The notes beneath the pieces are model-generated. The model saw only the letters and a program-made list of their open reading frames with translations. It did no database searches and was not told the origin of the DNA. From Sporosarcina sp. P13 (GTDB taxonomy: Bacteria; Bacillota; Bacilli; Bacillales_A; Planococcaceae), in assembly GCF_002743055.1 (NCBI RefSeq), contig NZ_PDYM01000008.1, positions 35,507-99,506 of the forward strand: a DNA stretch of 64,000 nucleotides, given 5' to 3'. A program made the translations under genes and the position numbers. Below, piece by piece: positions 53,729-62,060 of this stretch; within the stretch, counting starts at the first letter, position 1; the number at the start of each line of letters is the position of its first letter.

Positions 53729-54568
53729 TCATTCTGCTGGAGGTTCTTCACCAAACCATTTCTTGAAGATTTCTTTATACGTTCCATCTTCTTTTATTTG
53801 TGTTAACGCCTCATTTAACGCAGTAATTAATTCATCATTCCCTTTTTTGGCAGCTACACCGGCTGGATCAGCTTTCACGGGTTTACCTACAGCTTTAATT
53901 TTAAATCCATTTTCAGCAATGATTGGTTTTAATGCATATAGATTATTAATCGTTGCATCAATACGTCCAGCATCCAAATCTTTTAATGATGTAATGACAT
54001 CATCATACGTTTTGATTGTAAAATCACCAATTTCAGGCATTAATACTGTTCGCAAATACGTCTCGTCATTTGTTCCAAGACCTACGCCGATATTCTTTCC
54101 AACAAAATCTTCTTTTTCTTTAATATCATTATTGTTCTCTACCACAATTACCTTAACTTCGTTTGTTATATATGGCTGCGTAAAATCCATTTGTTCTTTT
54201 CGATCATCTGTTATCGTCATTTGACTCACTACGATATCAAATTTACCTGCTTGAAGACTTGGAATCATTCCCGAAAACTCTTGCGCAATAAATTCAGGCT
54301 CTACACCAAGATGCTTTGCCAATTCCTTTGAAATATCCGCATCGAATCCGTCCATTTCCTTTTTTTCATTTAGGAAATTATAAGGTGCATACGTCCCCAT
54401 CATGCCTATCTTAATAACACCACGTTCGTTAATTTCTTCTAGAAGATTACTCGCTTTCCCATTATCCGATGTGCCTTCCTTTGCTTTGTTTTCATCTTTA
54501 CCACATGCTGCAAGTAGTAGGGATAACATCAATACCATTGCCAGCATCACTTTTGTTGTATGTTTCAT
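53729..54568 (-). CDS. Amino-acid ABC transporter substrate-binding lipoprotein
   Basis: A 279-residue SBP family 3 protein. LLAAC is the lipobox (Cys 21). VIKIGMMGTYAPYNFLNEKKEMDGFDADISKELAKHL is the binding-domain signature and DAGRIDATINNLYAL marks the second lobe. The ligand is probably a polar amino acid or cystine; it cannot be resolved here. Confidence 0.94.
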   Translation of the reverse strand: MKHTTKVMLAMVLMLSLLLAACGKDENKAKEGTSDNGKASNLLEEINERGVIKIGMMGTYAPYNFLNEKKEMDGFDADISKELAKHLGVEPEFIAQEFSGMIPSLQAGKFDIVVSQMTITDDRKEQMDFTQPYITNEVKVIVVENNNDIKEKEDFVGKNIGVGLGTNDETYLRTVLMPEIGDFTIKTYDDVITSLKDLDAGRIDATINNLYALKPIIAENGFKIKAVGKPVKADPAGVAAKKGNDELITALNEALTQIKEDGTYKEIFKKWFGEEPPAE

Positions 54569-54586
54569 TTTTCTCTTCCCTTCTTT

Positions 54587-55237
54587 TTAGATACCCATTA
54601 AACCATAGAACTCAAATGTTACCATTTCCTCGGCTAACTCTTCCGGTGTCATTCCTTCAAAAGGTGATTTGCCCTTTTCCTTATCGATTAACCAACGTGT
54701 AATGACACCCTCCACTAAAGATAATAAAAATGCTGCTTGTCGTTCTGGATAAGTTGTTTCAGGCAATATCTGTAATTCTCGCGCTCTTTTAATGTTTTTT
54801 GTGAATGCATGTTGAATATCACACCGAATAGCATCTAACTCTCGTTGAATCGCTGGTTGAAAATGCATACCTTTTAATAGAATTTCCATAAAGTATCGGT
54901 TTTTTTCAGCAAAATTAAATAGCTGTACAAATAAATTACGGGAGGCATCAACCGATTCTTGAACCATTCCACCAGTTGTACGGTACCCTTGACCAACAAC
55001 TTGCAGTAACTCGTTACCACTTAGTAGAATTATTTCAATTACTATACTTTCTTTACTTTTGAAATACCAATAGAATGTCCCCTGTGACACATCGGCAGCT
55101 GCTACGATATCCGAGATCTTCGTACCCTCAAAACCATTCGTAGCAAATAGCTCTAAAGCAATATCAATCAACTGACTTTTTCTGTCCAACTTTTTATGAT
55201 TTGTTTTACTTGAAAGGATTCTCTTCACCTCTTTCAT
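54587..55237 (-). CDS. TetR/AcrR-family regulator of the ABC operon
   Basis: A 216-residue regulator. The helix-turn-helix is IDIALELFATNGFEGTKISDIVAAADVSQGTFYWYFKSKESI (start of a classical TetR domain). It lies 18 bases upstream of the substrate-binding gene in the same operon, so it probably controls its own operon. I use ATG 55237; an in-frame TTG at 55255 overlaps the likely operator. The transcript leader would be very short and no ribosome binding site is seen. Confidence 0.88.
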   Translation of the reverse strand: MKEVKRILSSKTNHKKLDRKSQLIDIALELFATNGFEGTKISDIVAAADVSQGTFYWYFKSKESIVIEIILLSGNELLQVVGQGYRTTGGMVQESVDASRNLFVQLFNFAEKNRYFMEILLKGMHFQPAIQRELDAIRCDIQHAFTKNIKRARELQILPETTYPERQAAFLLSLVEGVITRWLIDKEKGKSPFEGMTPEELAEEMVTFEFYGLMGI

Positions 55238-55239
55238 AA

Positions 55240-55292
55240 CTGACTGACTGATCAATTAAATTAATCCTATCTGAAAACAAAGGATTGGTCAA
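55240..55292 (-). promoter_or_regulatory. Promoter and possible operator of the TetR/ABC operon
   Basis: Minus strand TTGACC (55287-55292), 17 bases, TAGGAT (55264-55269). Downstream, TTGATCAGTCAGTCAGTT (about 55238-55255) has repeated CAGT and a TGATCA palindrome. It lies across the start of the transcript, a likely autorepression site. Confidence 0.6.
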
Positions 55293-55308
55293 TATTATTG
55301 TTGAATAA

Positions 55309-55340
55309 GAAAAACCCGCAGCTATATTAGCTACGGGTTA
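55309..55340 (-). terminator. Terminator of the first miniprotein gene
   Basis: Minus strand AACCCGTAGCT-AATAT-AGCTGCGGGTT followed by TTTCT; nearly the same hairpin as at 51804. Confidence 0.88.
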
Positions 55341-55352
55341 GATGATAGTAGA

Positions 55353-55475
55353 TTACTTTGTGTAAGAAAGAACTGCGTATTTGCTGAATTTTTTCATCGC
55401 GTTTGTCGCTTCTGCTTTCTCGGCATATTCAAAGATTCGTACGTTTGCTTGATCAAATAAAGTGATTACCCACAT
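55353..55475 (-). CDS. 40-residue miniprotein, copy 1
   Basis: Reads MWVITLFDQANVRIFEYA then EKAEATNAMKKFSKYAVLSYTK. Copies 2 and 3 lie upstream and differ by only a few residues, which supports real translation. ATG is about 10 bases after AAAGGAG. Amphipathic, with aromatic residues and no cysteine. It appears to end a two-gene unit with copy 2 (54-base gap) and has its own terminator. No family recognised. Confidence 0.8.
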   Translation of the reverse strand: MWVITLFDQANVRIFEYAEKAEATNAMKKFSKYAVLSYTK

Positions 55476-55529
55476 GTTTTCCAGTCTCCTTTGAGTTTGT
55501 ATTGGTATTCCGTTATAAACAGCCGTAAC

Positions 55530-55652
55530 TTAGTTTGTGTAAGATAGAACTGCATATTTGCTGAAGTTTTTCATTGCGTTTGTTGCTTCTGCCTTCTCCG
55601 CATATTCAAAGATCCGTACGTTTGATTGTTCGAACAAAGTGATTACCCACAT
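55530..55652 (-). CDS. 40-residue miniprotein, copy 2
   Basis: Same pattern with changes (FEQSNVRIFEYAEKAEATNAMKN ... SYTN is the differing part). Ribosome binding site AAAAGGAG lies about 10 bases upstream. The roughly 160 bases upstream are almost identical to those of copy 3 and include a perfect TTGTGAA-N4-TTCACAA palindrome. Confidence 0.82.
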   Translation of the reverse strand: MWVITLFEQSNVRIFEYAEKAEATNAMKNFSKYAVLSYTN

Positions 55653-55762
55653 GTTGTTCAGTCTCCTTTTTAATTGATTATATATTTCCCTGAATGGAAT
55701 CTGCTAACCAATTTCTTTTGTTACTCTTATCATACGCTGTTCTACAACAAAAGAAAGTGTCT

Positions 55763-55780
55763 TGTGAAGGTTTTCACAAT
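55763..55780. promoter_or_regulatory. Rex/Fnr-type operator upstream of copy 2
   Basis: TTGTGAAGGTTTTCACAA, perfect inverted repeat. It matches the Rex consensus TTGTGAA-N4-TTCACAA and, equally, the Fnr/Crp pattern TGTGA-N6-TCACA. It lies about 110 bases before the start of copy 2. Both regulators respond to oxygen limitation/redox state. Confidence 0.75.
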
Positions 55781-55966
55781 TCATTCAAAGTCATAACGCT
55801 TACATAAGGCAAAATTGTGTCTGCAAACGTTTTCTTGTTATTGGAAGAGATGTTATGCATGACTTTCCCAAATAACATAATTTAAATACAAACAAAATAA
55901 TGTATAATTCGACGATCTTTTTTGTCCAGCGTCTAGCATAATTAATCTCAATTTTTCATTTCCACA

Positions 55967-55998
55967 TAAAAAAACTCACAGCAGGAACGGCTGTGAGA
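55967..55998 (-). terminator. Terminator of miniprotein copy 3
   Basis: Minus strand CTCACAGC-CGTTCCT-GCTGTGAG followed by T7. Confidence 0.88.
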
Positions 55999-56012
55999 CA
56001 GTTGTTACACTA

Positions 56013-56135
56013 TTATTTTGTATAAGATAGAACAGCATATTTACTGAATTTCTTCATTGCGTTTGTTGCTTCAACTTTCTCAGCATATTCAAAGATTCGT
56101 ACGTTCTCTTGATCAAATAATGTAATTACCCACAT
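56013..56135 (-). CDS. 40-residue miniprotein, copy 3
   Basis: Reads MWVITLFDQENVRIFEYA then EKVEATNAMKKFSKYAVLSYTK. It keeps the ribosome binding site AAAAGGAG and start context of copy 2. It has its own terminator and its own operator, so it is an independent transcription unit. Function unknown. Confidence 0.82.
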   Translation of the reverse strand: MWVITLFDQENVRIFEYAEKVEATNAMKKFSKYAVLSYTK

Positions 56136-56244
56136 GTTGTTCAGTCTCCTTTTTAATTGGTTATAAATTTCCCCGAATGGAATCTACCAACCAATTTCTT
56201 TTGTTATTCTTATCATACGCTGTTCTACAACAAAAGGAAGTATC

Positions 56245-56262
56245 TTGTGAAGGTTTTCACAA
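56245..56262. promoter_or_regulatory. Rex/Fnr-type operator upstream of copy 3
   Basis: Identical 18-base palindrome TTGTGAAGGTTTTCACAA, kept unchanged while flanking bases have drifted between the two duplicated segments. Confidence 0.75.
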
Positions 56263-56404
56263 TTCATTCAAAGTCATAACGCTTACATATGTCAAGTTTG
56301 TGAATTTAAAGCATAGTACGTTTAGTCAAATTGTTATATTGGCATACTCACTTCATTTCCGGCACATCAATAGATCTACATCATATACTAGATGGAAAAG
56401 CGCT

Positions 56405-56965
56405 ATGAAAGGAATGAGTCTAATCTTCAACCATCCATGTTTTATGAACAACGGCTATTATGTTCCCTTCTATATCATACCTTGTCCTAGTTATCCTTTA
56501 CAGCCTGCTTACACGCCTACGAATGAAGTTGTTTCCCATCGAGACGACAGCTTTACTGATTACGGCACAGCACCACTTGTTATCAATATAGAGGAAGCTA
56601 CAAAGCAAAATAACACATTCCGTACGGCTCTCTGGACAGGTAAACATTTACAACTAACATTAATGAGTATCAATCCAGGTGAAGAAATAGGACTAGAAAT
56701 GCATCCTGACGTTGACCAATTTATACGTTTAGAAGACGGGCGAGGGCTGGTTCAAATGGGCGATACGAAAGAGCGATTGGACTTCGTACGTAACGTTCAA
56801 GATGACGATATCTTTATCATACCAGCTGGCAAATGGCATAATCTCAAGAATACCGGCAGTCAACCAATCAAATTATATTCAATCTATGCGCCGCCAGAGC
56901 ATCCATTTGGTACCGTACATGAAACAAAAGCAATTGCAGACGCTACTGAACAGCAATACGAATAA
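56405..56965 (+). CDS. Cupin-domain protein
   Basis: A single-domain cupin of 186 residues. TALWTGKHLQLTLMSINPGEEIGLEMHPDVDQFI gives metal motif 1 and DDIFIIPAGKWHNLKNTG motif 2; a Pro/Tyr-rich N-terminus (GYYVPFYIIPCPSYPLQP) precedes them. This type is common in spore formers and looks unlike DMSP-lyase cupins. The start is uncertain: ATG 56405 has a weak GGAA upstream, ATG 56444 has none, and the open frame runs up to 56177 through the duplicated control region. Confidence 0.82.
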   Translation: MKGMSLIFNHPCFMNNGYYVPFYIIPCPSYPLQPAYTPTNEVVSHRDDSFTDYGTAPLVINIEEATKQNNTFRTALWTGKHLQLTLMSINPGEEIGLEMHPDVDQFIRLEDGRGLVQMGDTKERLDFVRNVQDDDIFIIPAGKWHNLKNTGSQPIKLYSIYAPPEHPFGTVHETKAIADATEQQYE

Positions 56966-56967
56966 AA

Positions 56968-57008
56968 GAAGACAAAGTACTCTTTTTAAGAGTACTTTGT
57001 CTTTTTTG
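56968..57008. terminator. Terminator of the cupin gene
   Basis: AAGACAAAGTACTCTT/AAGAGTACTTTGTCTT with a TTTT loop and T-runs on both strands; it can also serve the convergent catabolic operon. Confidence 0.9.
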
Positions 57009-57064
57009 AAAAACTTATGATTAACACGTAATATCAACATACGTATACTAGTTACTTAGAGTAT

Positions 57065-58123
57065 TTATACCTTAATTACAGAAAAGTACTTTTCTACATC
57101 CTCAGTAGTCACTTGTTGCAGTGATGGGGGATTCCACTTGGGAGAGTGATCCTTATCTACTAACACCGCACGAATACCTTCATAAAAGTCTGCTGACTCC
57201 ATAAAATGAAGTGCCATGTTTTTCTCCATCTCCAAACATTCATTAAGTGATTGTTTTTCTCCATTTAGAAGTTGTTGTAATGCTACTTTTAGCGATGTAG
57301 GGGGTTTCGACAGAATAATATTAACCGTTTGTTCTGCCCATGTATTACCTGAAATAACTTCACTTTGTAAAGAACCTACGATTTCTTCTACTGTTTCATA
57401 TTGAAAATGACGATCTATTTTTTCCTGTTCCAGTAATACTGGTGAAACGCTTAAAGTTTTATAACAATGCGATTGAACAAAGTCATCTAAATCTGAACTA
57501 ATTGAATCTGCTATCCATTGCTTTTGACGCATCTCATTTTCAATAGTTTCCCAATCACTACTTTCCATATAGTAATCAGCAGCACCTAAATAAATCGTAT
57601 CACTAGCTTGAATTACTTTTGAAGTAAGAGCTAAATATCGTCCTACATATCCAGGCATTTTATTGAGGAAATAGCTTGCTCCGACATCAGGGAAAAAACC
57701 TATATTCATTTCTGGCATCGCCCATTTGGTCTTTTCTGTAACGATACGGTGTGTGGCTCCTATCGAAAGACCCACACCACCACCCATTACTATACCATTC
57801 ATATATGCCACTATTGGCTTCGTATATTGATGGATCATAGCATCTAGACGATACTCAGTTGAAAAGAATTCTTCTGCATATGAAACAACATCATCATCTT
57901 TCATATCGTAGAATTTACGCATATCGCCTCCCGCACAAAAACCTTTCTCACCTGCTCCAGATAAACAAATAAAGAGCACTGCATCATCGTTTTTCCATCT
58001 TTCAAGAGCCAGTGTTAGTTGTTCAACTACTTCTAGGTTGATGGAGTTTAACACTTGCGGACGATTGATTTTTATCCAACCAATTCCATTATCTACTTCT
58101 GTTATAACGACCACATGCTTCAC
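57065..58123 (-). CDS. 3-hydroxyisobutyryl/3-hydroxypropionyl-CoA hydrolase (crotonase family)
   Basis: A 352-residue crotonase-fold protein of the HIBCH branch: GEKGFCAGGDMRKFYD (CoA/oxyanion loop), GIVMGGGVGLSIGATHRI, and PEMNIGFFPDVGASYFL, the latter diagnostic of hydrolases rather than hydratases. It cleaves the CoA thioester of 3-hydroxyisobutyryl- or 3-hydroxypropionyl-CoA. The first GTG is 58123; a second GTG at 58114 sits better behind AGGCGG. It ends the operon. Confidence 0.88.
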   Translation of the reverse strand: MKHVVVITEVDNGIGWIKINRPQVLNSINLEVVEQLTLALERWKNDDAVLFICLSGAGEKGFCAGGDMRKFYDMKDDDVVSYAEEFFSTEYRLDAMIHQYTKPIVAYMNGIVMGGGVGLSIGATHRIVTEKTKWAMPEMNIGFFPDVGASYFLNKMPGYVGRYLALTSKVIQASDTIYLGAADYYMESSDWETIENEMRQKQWIADSISSDLDDFVQSHCYKTLSVSPVLLEQEKIDRHFQYETVEEIVGSLQSEVISGNTWAEQTVNIILSKPPTSLKVALQQLLNGEKQSLNECLEMEKNMALHFMESADFYEGIRAVLVDKDHSPKWNPPSLQQVTTEDVEKYFSVIKV

Positions 58124-58154
58124 CGCCTACAATATTTTAAAATAAATATAGAAT

Positions 58155-58193
58155 TCACATCAAAAGGTCTAAATTAACCCTTTTGATGTGAAA
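58155..58193 (-). other. Intercistronic 14-bp perfect hairpin
   Basis: TTCACATCAAAAGG/CCTTTTGATGTGAA with an 11-base loop in the 80-base gap between the dehydrogenase and hydrolase genes. No U-tract follows on the minus strand, so it is more likely an mRNA-stability or partial-termination element than a full terminator. Confidence 0.6.
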
Positions 58194-58203
58194 TTTTATA
58201 ATT

Positions 58204-59661
58204 TCAATATCTAGCCGTTAACATTTTTCTTCTTGTGTAAAAGTTAACTCCATCCTTACCATTAGCATGGAGATCCCCGTAAAATGAATCCTTATGGCCA
58301 GAGAACGGGAAGAATGCCATTGGAGCTGGAACCCCTAGATTTACACCTAACATTCCCGCATCCATTTCTTCTCTAAATTGTCTAACGGCTTTCGCACTGT
58401 CGGTATATAGACATGCTCCATTTGCAAAATCGGATTCATTCGAAAGTGCAATCGCTTCATCTAGGCTGTTTACTCGAACAATTGATAGTACCGGTGCAAA
58501 AATCTCTTCTTTCCAGATTTTCATTTCCGAATGTACGTGATCGAAAATTGTTGGTCCCACATAGTACCCAGATTCCTCCACTTGATCATTACGACCATCA
58601 CGGAGTAGTGTGGCACCTTCTTTTTCACCGATCTCGATGAAACTTTCTGTCCGTTCCTTATGGGAGTCACGAATGACCGGTCCTAGGAATACACCTTCGT
58701 TCAAGCCATTTCCAATGATGATTTCATCCGATGCTTTTACAAGTCTATCGACTAATTCATCCGCAACATCTCCAACTGCTACAACAACGGAACATGCCAT
58801 GCATCGTTCACCCGCCGAACCAAATGCAGCACCAATAATATTTGTTACCGCATTATCCAAGTCTGCATCCGGCATAACGATTGAATGATTCTTTGCCCCA
58901 GCTAATGCTTGAACGCGCTTTTTATTTGCTGCAGCCGTTTTATAAACATATTCTGCAACTGGTTGCGAACCAACAAATGAGATGGCTTTCACTTCTTTAT
59001 TTTCCATTAAACCATTGACCACGTCATGTGCACCATGCACAATATTCAACACTCCATCTGGAAGGCCCGCCTCTTTAAATAGTTCTGCTAAACGATTAGC
59101 AAGGAGTGGTGTGCGTTCTGATGGTTTTAGGACAAATGTATTTCCTACAGCAATTGCTAGCGGAAACATCCAGCACGGAACCATCATAGGGAAGTTAAAT
59201 GGTGAAATTCCTCCCACAACCCCTAGTGGATAACGGTACATTCCAGACTCCACGCCTGTTGCAATGTCTGGTAATTGTTCACCCATCATTAGAGAAGGAG
59301 CGCCTGCTGCAAATTCTACACATTCGATGCCGCGTTGGACTTCTCCGTATGCTTCTGTATAGCTCTTACCATTTTCAATCGTAATAATCTTCGCTAGTTC
59401 TACCCAATTTTCAACTAATAGTTGCTGATAACGAAACAGAATACGAGCGCGTCGAGGTACAGCTACTTTACTCCACACTTTGAAGGCTTCTTTCGCAACC
59501 GTTACTGCTTGCTCTACATCTTTTTTAGATGAGATTGGTACAGTAGCAATTATTTCACCTGTCGCTGGATTAGGAACATCTTCAAATTGACCCGTTTCTG
59601 CAGCCACCCATTTCCCACCAATAAAGTTCTTAACTTCTTCTACATTTATTTTAACAACCAT
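58204..59661 (-). CDS. mmsA: CoA-acylating methylmalonate-/malonate-semialdehyde dehydrogenase
   Basis: A 485-residue aldehyde dehydrogenase. [24 protein letters not shown] opens it, [22 protein letters not shown] is typical of MMSDH, and the catalytic Cys lies in [14 protein letters not shown] near residue 285. It converts malonate or methylmalonate semialdehyde to acetyl- or propionyl-CoA. It is 25 bases after the alcohol dehydrogenase gene. Confidence 0.92.
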   Translation of the reverse strand: MVVKINVEEVKNFIGGKWVAAETGQFEDVPNPATGEIIATVPISSKKDVEQAVTVAKEAFKVWSKVAVPRRARILFRYQQLLVENWVELAKIITIENGKSYTEAYGEVQRGIECVEFAAGAPSLMMGEQLPDIATGVESGMYRYPLGVVGGISPFNFPMMVPCWMFPLAIAVGNTFVLKPSERTPLLANRLAELFKEAGLPDGVLNIVHGAHDVVNGLMENKEVKAISFVGSQPVAEYVYKTAAANKKRVQALAGAKNHSIVMPDADLDNAVTNIIGAAFGSAGERCMACSVVVAVGDVADELVDRLVKASDEIIIGNGLNEGVFLGPVIRDSHKERTESFIEIGEKEGATLLRDGRNDQVEESGYYVGPTIFDHVHSEMKIWKEEIFAPVLSIVRVNSLDEAIALSNESDFANGACLYTDSAKAVRQFREEMDAGMLGVNLGVPAPMAFFPFSGHKDSFYGDLHANGKDGVNFYTRRKMLTARY

Positions 59662-59686
59662 TAAAAATCCCTCCTCATTTTGTATG

Positions 59687-60883
59687 TTAGACTAATTGCA
59701 TTTTCTGACTAAAATCATAATCATAGCACGTTTGGTATAATTCCTTTATCTCTTCCAAAGTAGGAATTTTAGGTGTGTTAGCAGGACTGCCACTTGCAAT
59801 AGCATCGGCCCCCATTTTTGCTAAAGAGTTCATAAATAATTCTTCATCTATTCCATATGCTCTCATATTAGTAATATGAAGATCAGAACATAGTTGTTTC
59901 AATTCATTTACTACTCCTATCGCTAACTCTCTGTCTGAATAACCATCCGTATCCTTGCTAATTCGTCTACCTATTTCTGCAAGTCTATCAGTACACTCTT
60001 CCAGAGTAAACTCTAAAACAGCTGGTAGGAGCATGGCATTAGAAATACCATGTGGTGTATGGAATAACGCACCAATTGGTCTTGACATGCCATGAACTAG
60101 TGTCACGGAAGCATTAGAGAACGCGGCACCCGCGAGCATAGATCCTAGTGCCATGTTTGACCTAGCATCCAAATTTGTTCCATCTTCATAGGCTGTTCGA
60201 ATACTTCCTATAATGTGATCAATTGCTGTAAGCGCTAACACGTCAGTCATCGGATGTGCTTTTCTGGATATATACGCTTCAATTGCGTGGCAAAGTGCAT
60301 CTACCCCAGTTGCAGCTGTAACACCTTTCGGACAAGACACAGTCAGGTTCGCATCGATAATGGAAACTGCCGGCAATAAACTCTTATCTGCCAACATCAT
60401 TTTAACATCCGTTGAACTATCGGTAATTACTGTAACCTTTGTTACTTCAGATCCAGTACCCGCAGTTGTCGGCACCGCAATAACTGGTAACGGATCATTA
60501 GTAAGTTGTTTTCCTGTACCGAAGTAGTCTGCCATCATACCGCCGTTCGTCATCAAGACAGAAACAGCTTTAGCTGTATCAATACAACTACCTCCACCGA
60601 TTGCAACAATATGATCGCATTTTTCTAGCTGACAAATATCCATAGCCTCTTTAACATGAAGATCTGTCGGTTCTGAATCTACATTTAAATACGCTGCGTA
60701 AGCTAGTCCACTCTCCTTGAGTAGATTCTTGCACTCCTGAACATATCCTATTTTATTCATAATGGGGTCACTGATTATTAAGGTTTTTCCGCCTAATTCC
60801 GCTGCTTTTTCTCCAACTTTTTGAAAAGAGCCAATCCCATATAGAACTACACTTGGCATTAATAACTCATGAATACTATTCAT
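59687..60883 (-). CDS. Iron-containing alcohol dehydrogenase
   Basis: A 398-residue group III dehydrogenase. [15 protein letters not shown] binds NAD and metal ligands are seen in [20 protein letters not shown] and [25 protein letters not shown]. In this gene context the likely reaction is 3-hydroxypropionate to malonate semialdehyde, as for DddB-type enzymes; a typical valine pathway would instead use an MmsB-type enzyme. The annotated ATG is 60883. Confidence 0.9.
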   Translation of the reverse strand: MNSIHELLMPSVVLYGIGSFQKVGEKAAELGGKTLIISDPIMNKIGYVQECKNLLKESGLAYAAYLNVDSEPTDLHVKEAMDICQLEKCDHIVAIGGGSCIDTAKAVSVLMTNGGMMADYFGTGKQLTNDPLPVIAVPTTAGTGSEVTKVTVITDSSTDVKMMLADKSLLPAVSIIDANLTVSCPKGVTAATGVDALCHAIEAYISRKAHPMTDVLALTAIDHIIGSIRTAYEDGTNLDARSNMALGSMLAGAAFSNASVTLVHGMSRPIGALFHTPHGISNAMLLPAVLEFTLEECTDRLAEIGRRISKDTDGYSDRELAIGVVNELKQLCSDLHITNMRAYGIDEELFMNSLAKMGADAIASGSPANTPKIPTLEEIKELYQTCYDYDFSQKMQLV

Positions 60884-60937
60884 TAATTCCCCCCCTAACT
60901 TTCATCTGTTACATCAAGTAGTAGTTATTAATTTTAC

Positions 60938-61738
60938 TCACCCTTTGAACACCGGCTTACGTTTTTCAATAAATGCGTTAACGCCCTCTACCATATCTTC
61001 AGTAACGAATAAATTAGCCCACTGCTCTGCTTCAATCTTCAATCCCTCATCAAGCGTCGTTTTCGTCCCCTCATTAACTGCCGTTATTGCCGCCTGAATC
61101 GATTGTGTACTTTTATTCAAAACAATTGATTCAGCAAGTTTCTTTGCTTCATCTAGTAACTCTTCAAGTGGAACTGACTTATTGACCAATCCAATTTTCT
61201 CAGCTTCAACCCCACTTATAAATTGACCAGTCAGTATTAACTCAAGCGCTTTTGCCTTATTCGTTAGTCGTGGCAGTCGTTGTGTACCACCAAAACCAGG
61301 GATCAGTCCTAAATTTAATTCCGGTTGGCCCAGTTTCGCTTCATTTGCAGCAATTCGAAGGTGGCAACTCATCGCGAGTTCTAATCCTCCACCTAAACAC
61401 GCACCATTAATTGCTGCAATGACAGGTTTTGTTAAATTCTCAATTTTATTTAATACTGTTTGCGCATCTACAGATAGCTTCTTACCTTTTTCTTCATCAT
61501 GAAAAGCATCTGTGAATTCTTTAATATCGGCACCCGCAAGAAACATCTTACCTTCACCTGTTATCACGACTGCTTTAATGCTCTGATCGTCTTCGATAAA
61601 ATCTACACATGCCGACAAACCTTTAATGGTTGTTGTACTTAATGTATTTGCTGGAGGACAATTAATTGAGATATAACCTACTCCATTTTCCACTTTCAAC
61701 TCAACATTAGTAAAATCTTGTGTTTTTACATTCATCAT
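60938..61738 (-). CDS. Enoyl-CoA hydratase/isomerase
   Basis: A 266-residue crotonase. MFLAGADIKEF gives the oxyanion-hole loop, GACLGGGLELAMSCHLRIA the second, and GQPELNLGLIPGFGGTQRLPRL contains the catalytic Glu region. It probably hydrates acrylyl-CoA (or methacrylyl-CoA). It is the first gene of the minus-strand operon, 54 bases before the dehydrogenase gene. Confidence 0.9.
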   Translation of the reverse strand: MMNVKTQDFTNVELKVENGVGYISINCPPANTLSTTTIKGLSACVDFIEDDQSIKAVVITGEGKMFLAGADIKEFTDAFHDEEKGKKLSVDAQTVLNKIENLTKPVIAAINGACLGGGLELAMSCHLRIAANEAKLGQPELNLGLIPGFGGTQRLPRLTNKAKALELILTGQFISGVEAEKIGLVNKSVPLEELLDEAKKLAESIVLNKSTQSIQAAITAVNEGTKTTLDEGLKIEAEQWANLFVTEDMVEGVNAFIEKRKPVFKG

Positions 61739-61886
61739 TTATTCTCCACTCCATTTCGGTATAGTATATTCCTTCATGATTTTTATATTAGATGTTATTT
61801 AGAATTCATTGCCTCCCCTTTGTATAATCCATACCCCTTAATCTCTTTTCTTAATTATTCAAATTAACAAAATACTTTACATTCTT

Positions 61887-61933
61887 AGTCTAATACGTCC
61901 GTTAAATATAGTCAACGAAAATCTGACCGGACA
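61887..61933 (-). promoter_or_regulatory. Promoter and operator of the catabolic operon
   Basis: Minus strand TTGACT (61910-61915), 17 bases, TAGACT (61887-61892). Just upstream is TGACCGGACA (61924-61933), a TGACYGGWCA motif also present at 62682 and 62783. The 320-base divergent region holds no gene. Confidence 0.7.
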
Positions 61934-61996
61934 GAATGTTTTTTTCTTTTTACACTTGCTTATTGTAGTTACGAAGTAATATTCATTTACATAACC

Positions 61997-62026
61997 TTGT
62001 TCTCATCGATATTTTAATGATATAAT
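61997..62026 (+). promoter_or_regulatory. Promoter of the TetR gene
   Basis: TTGTTC (61997-62002), 18 bases, TATAAT (62021-62026), 35 bases before the start codon. Confidence 0.65.
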
Positions 62027-62060
62027 TTTACTAATAGATTTAACTTAAGGAGATGAAGCA

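Larger units (their letters stand above)
55530..55812. repeat. Segmental duplication, left copy
   Basis: About 283 bp holding miniprotein copy 2 plus its upstream control region, repeated at 56013-56294 with about 90 percent identity by eye. The similarity ends near the phrase CATAACGCTTACATA. Confidence 0.85.
56013..56294. repeat. Segmental duplication, right copy
   Basis: Partner of 55530-55812, carrying miniprotein copy 3, its leader and the same palindromic operator. Confidence 0.85.

Noticed and set aside
53763..54224. 153-codon plus-strand frame opposite the ABC binding-protein gene
   Set aside because: Antisense shadow of a well-supported lipoprotein gene.
56405..56965. Cupin as a DMSP lyase (DddL/DddQ/DddW type) feeding the acrylate cluster
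   Set aside because: Its sequence matches a widespread Firmicutes cupin with a Pro/Tyr-rich N-terminus; it is on the opposite strand and has its own terminator. Tempting only because of the neighbours.
57065..61738. Plain valine-degradation operon
   Set aside because: Hydratase, hydrolase and MmsA fit valine too, but an Fe-alcohol dehydrogenase replaces MmsB and an AcuI-type reductase is divergent, so acrylate/3-hydroxypropionate is preferred. Not excluded.
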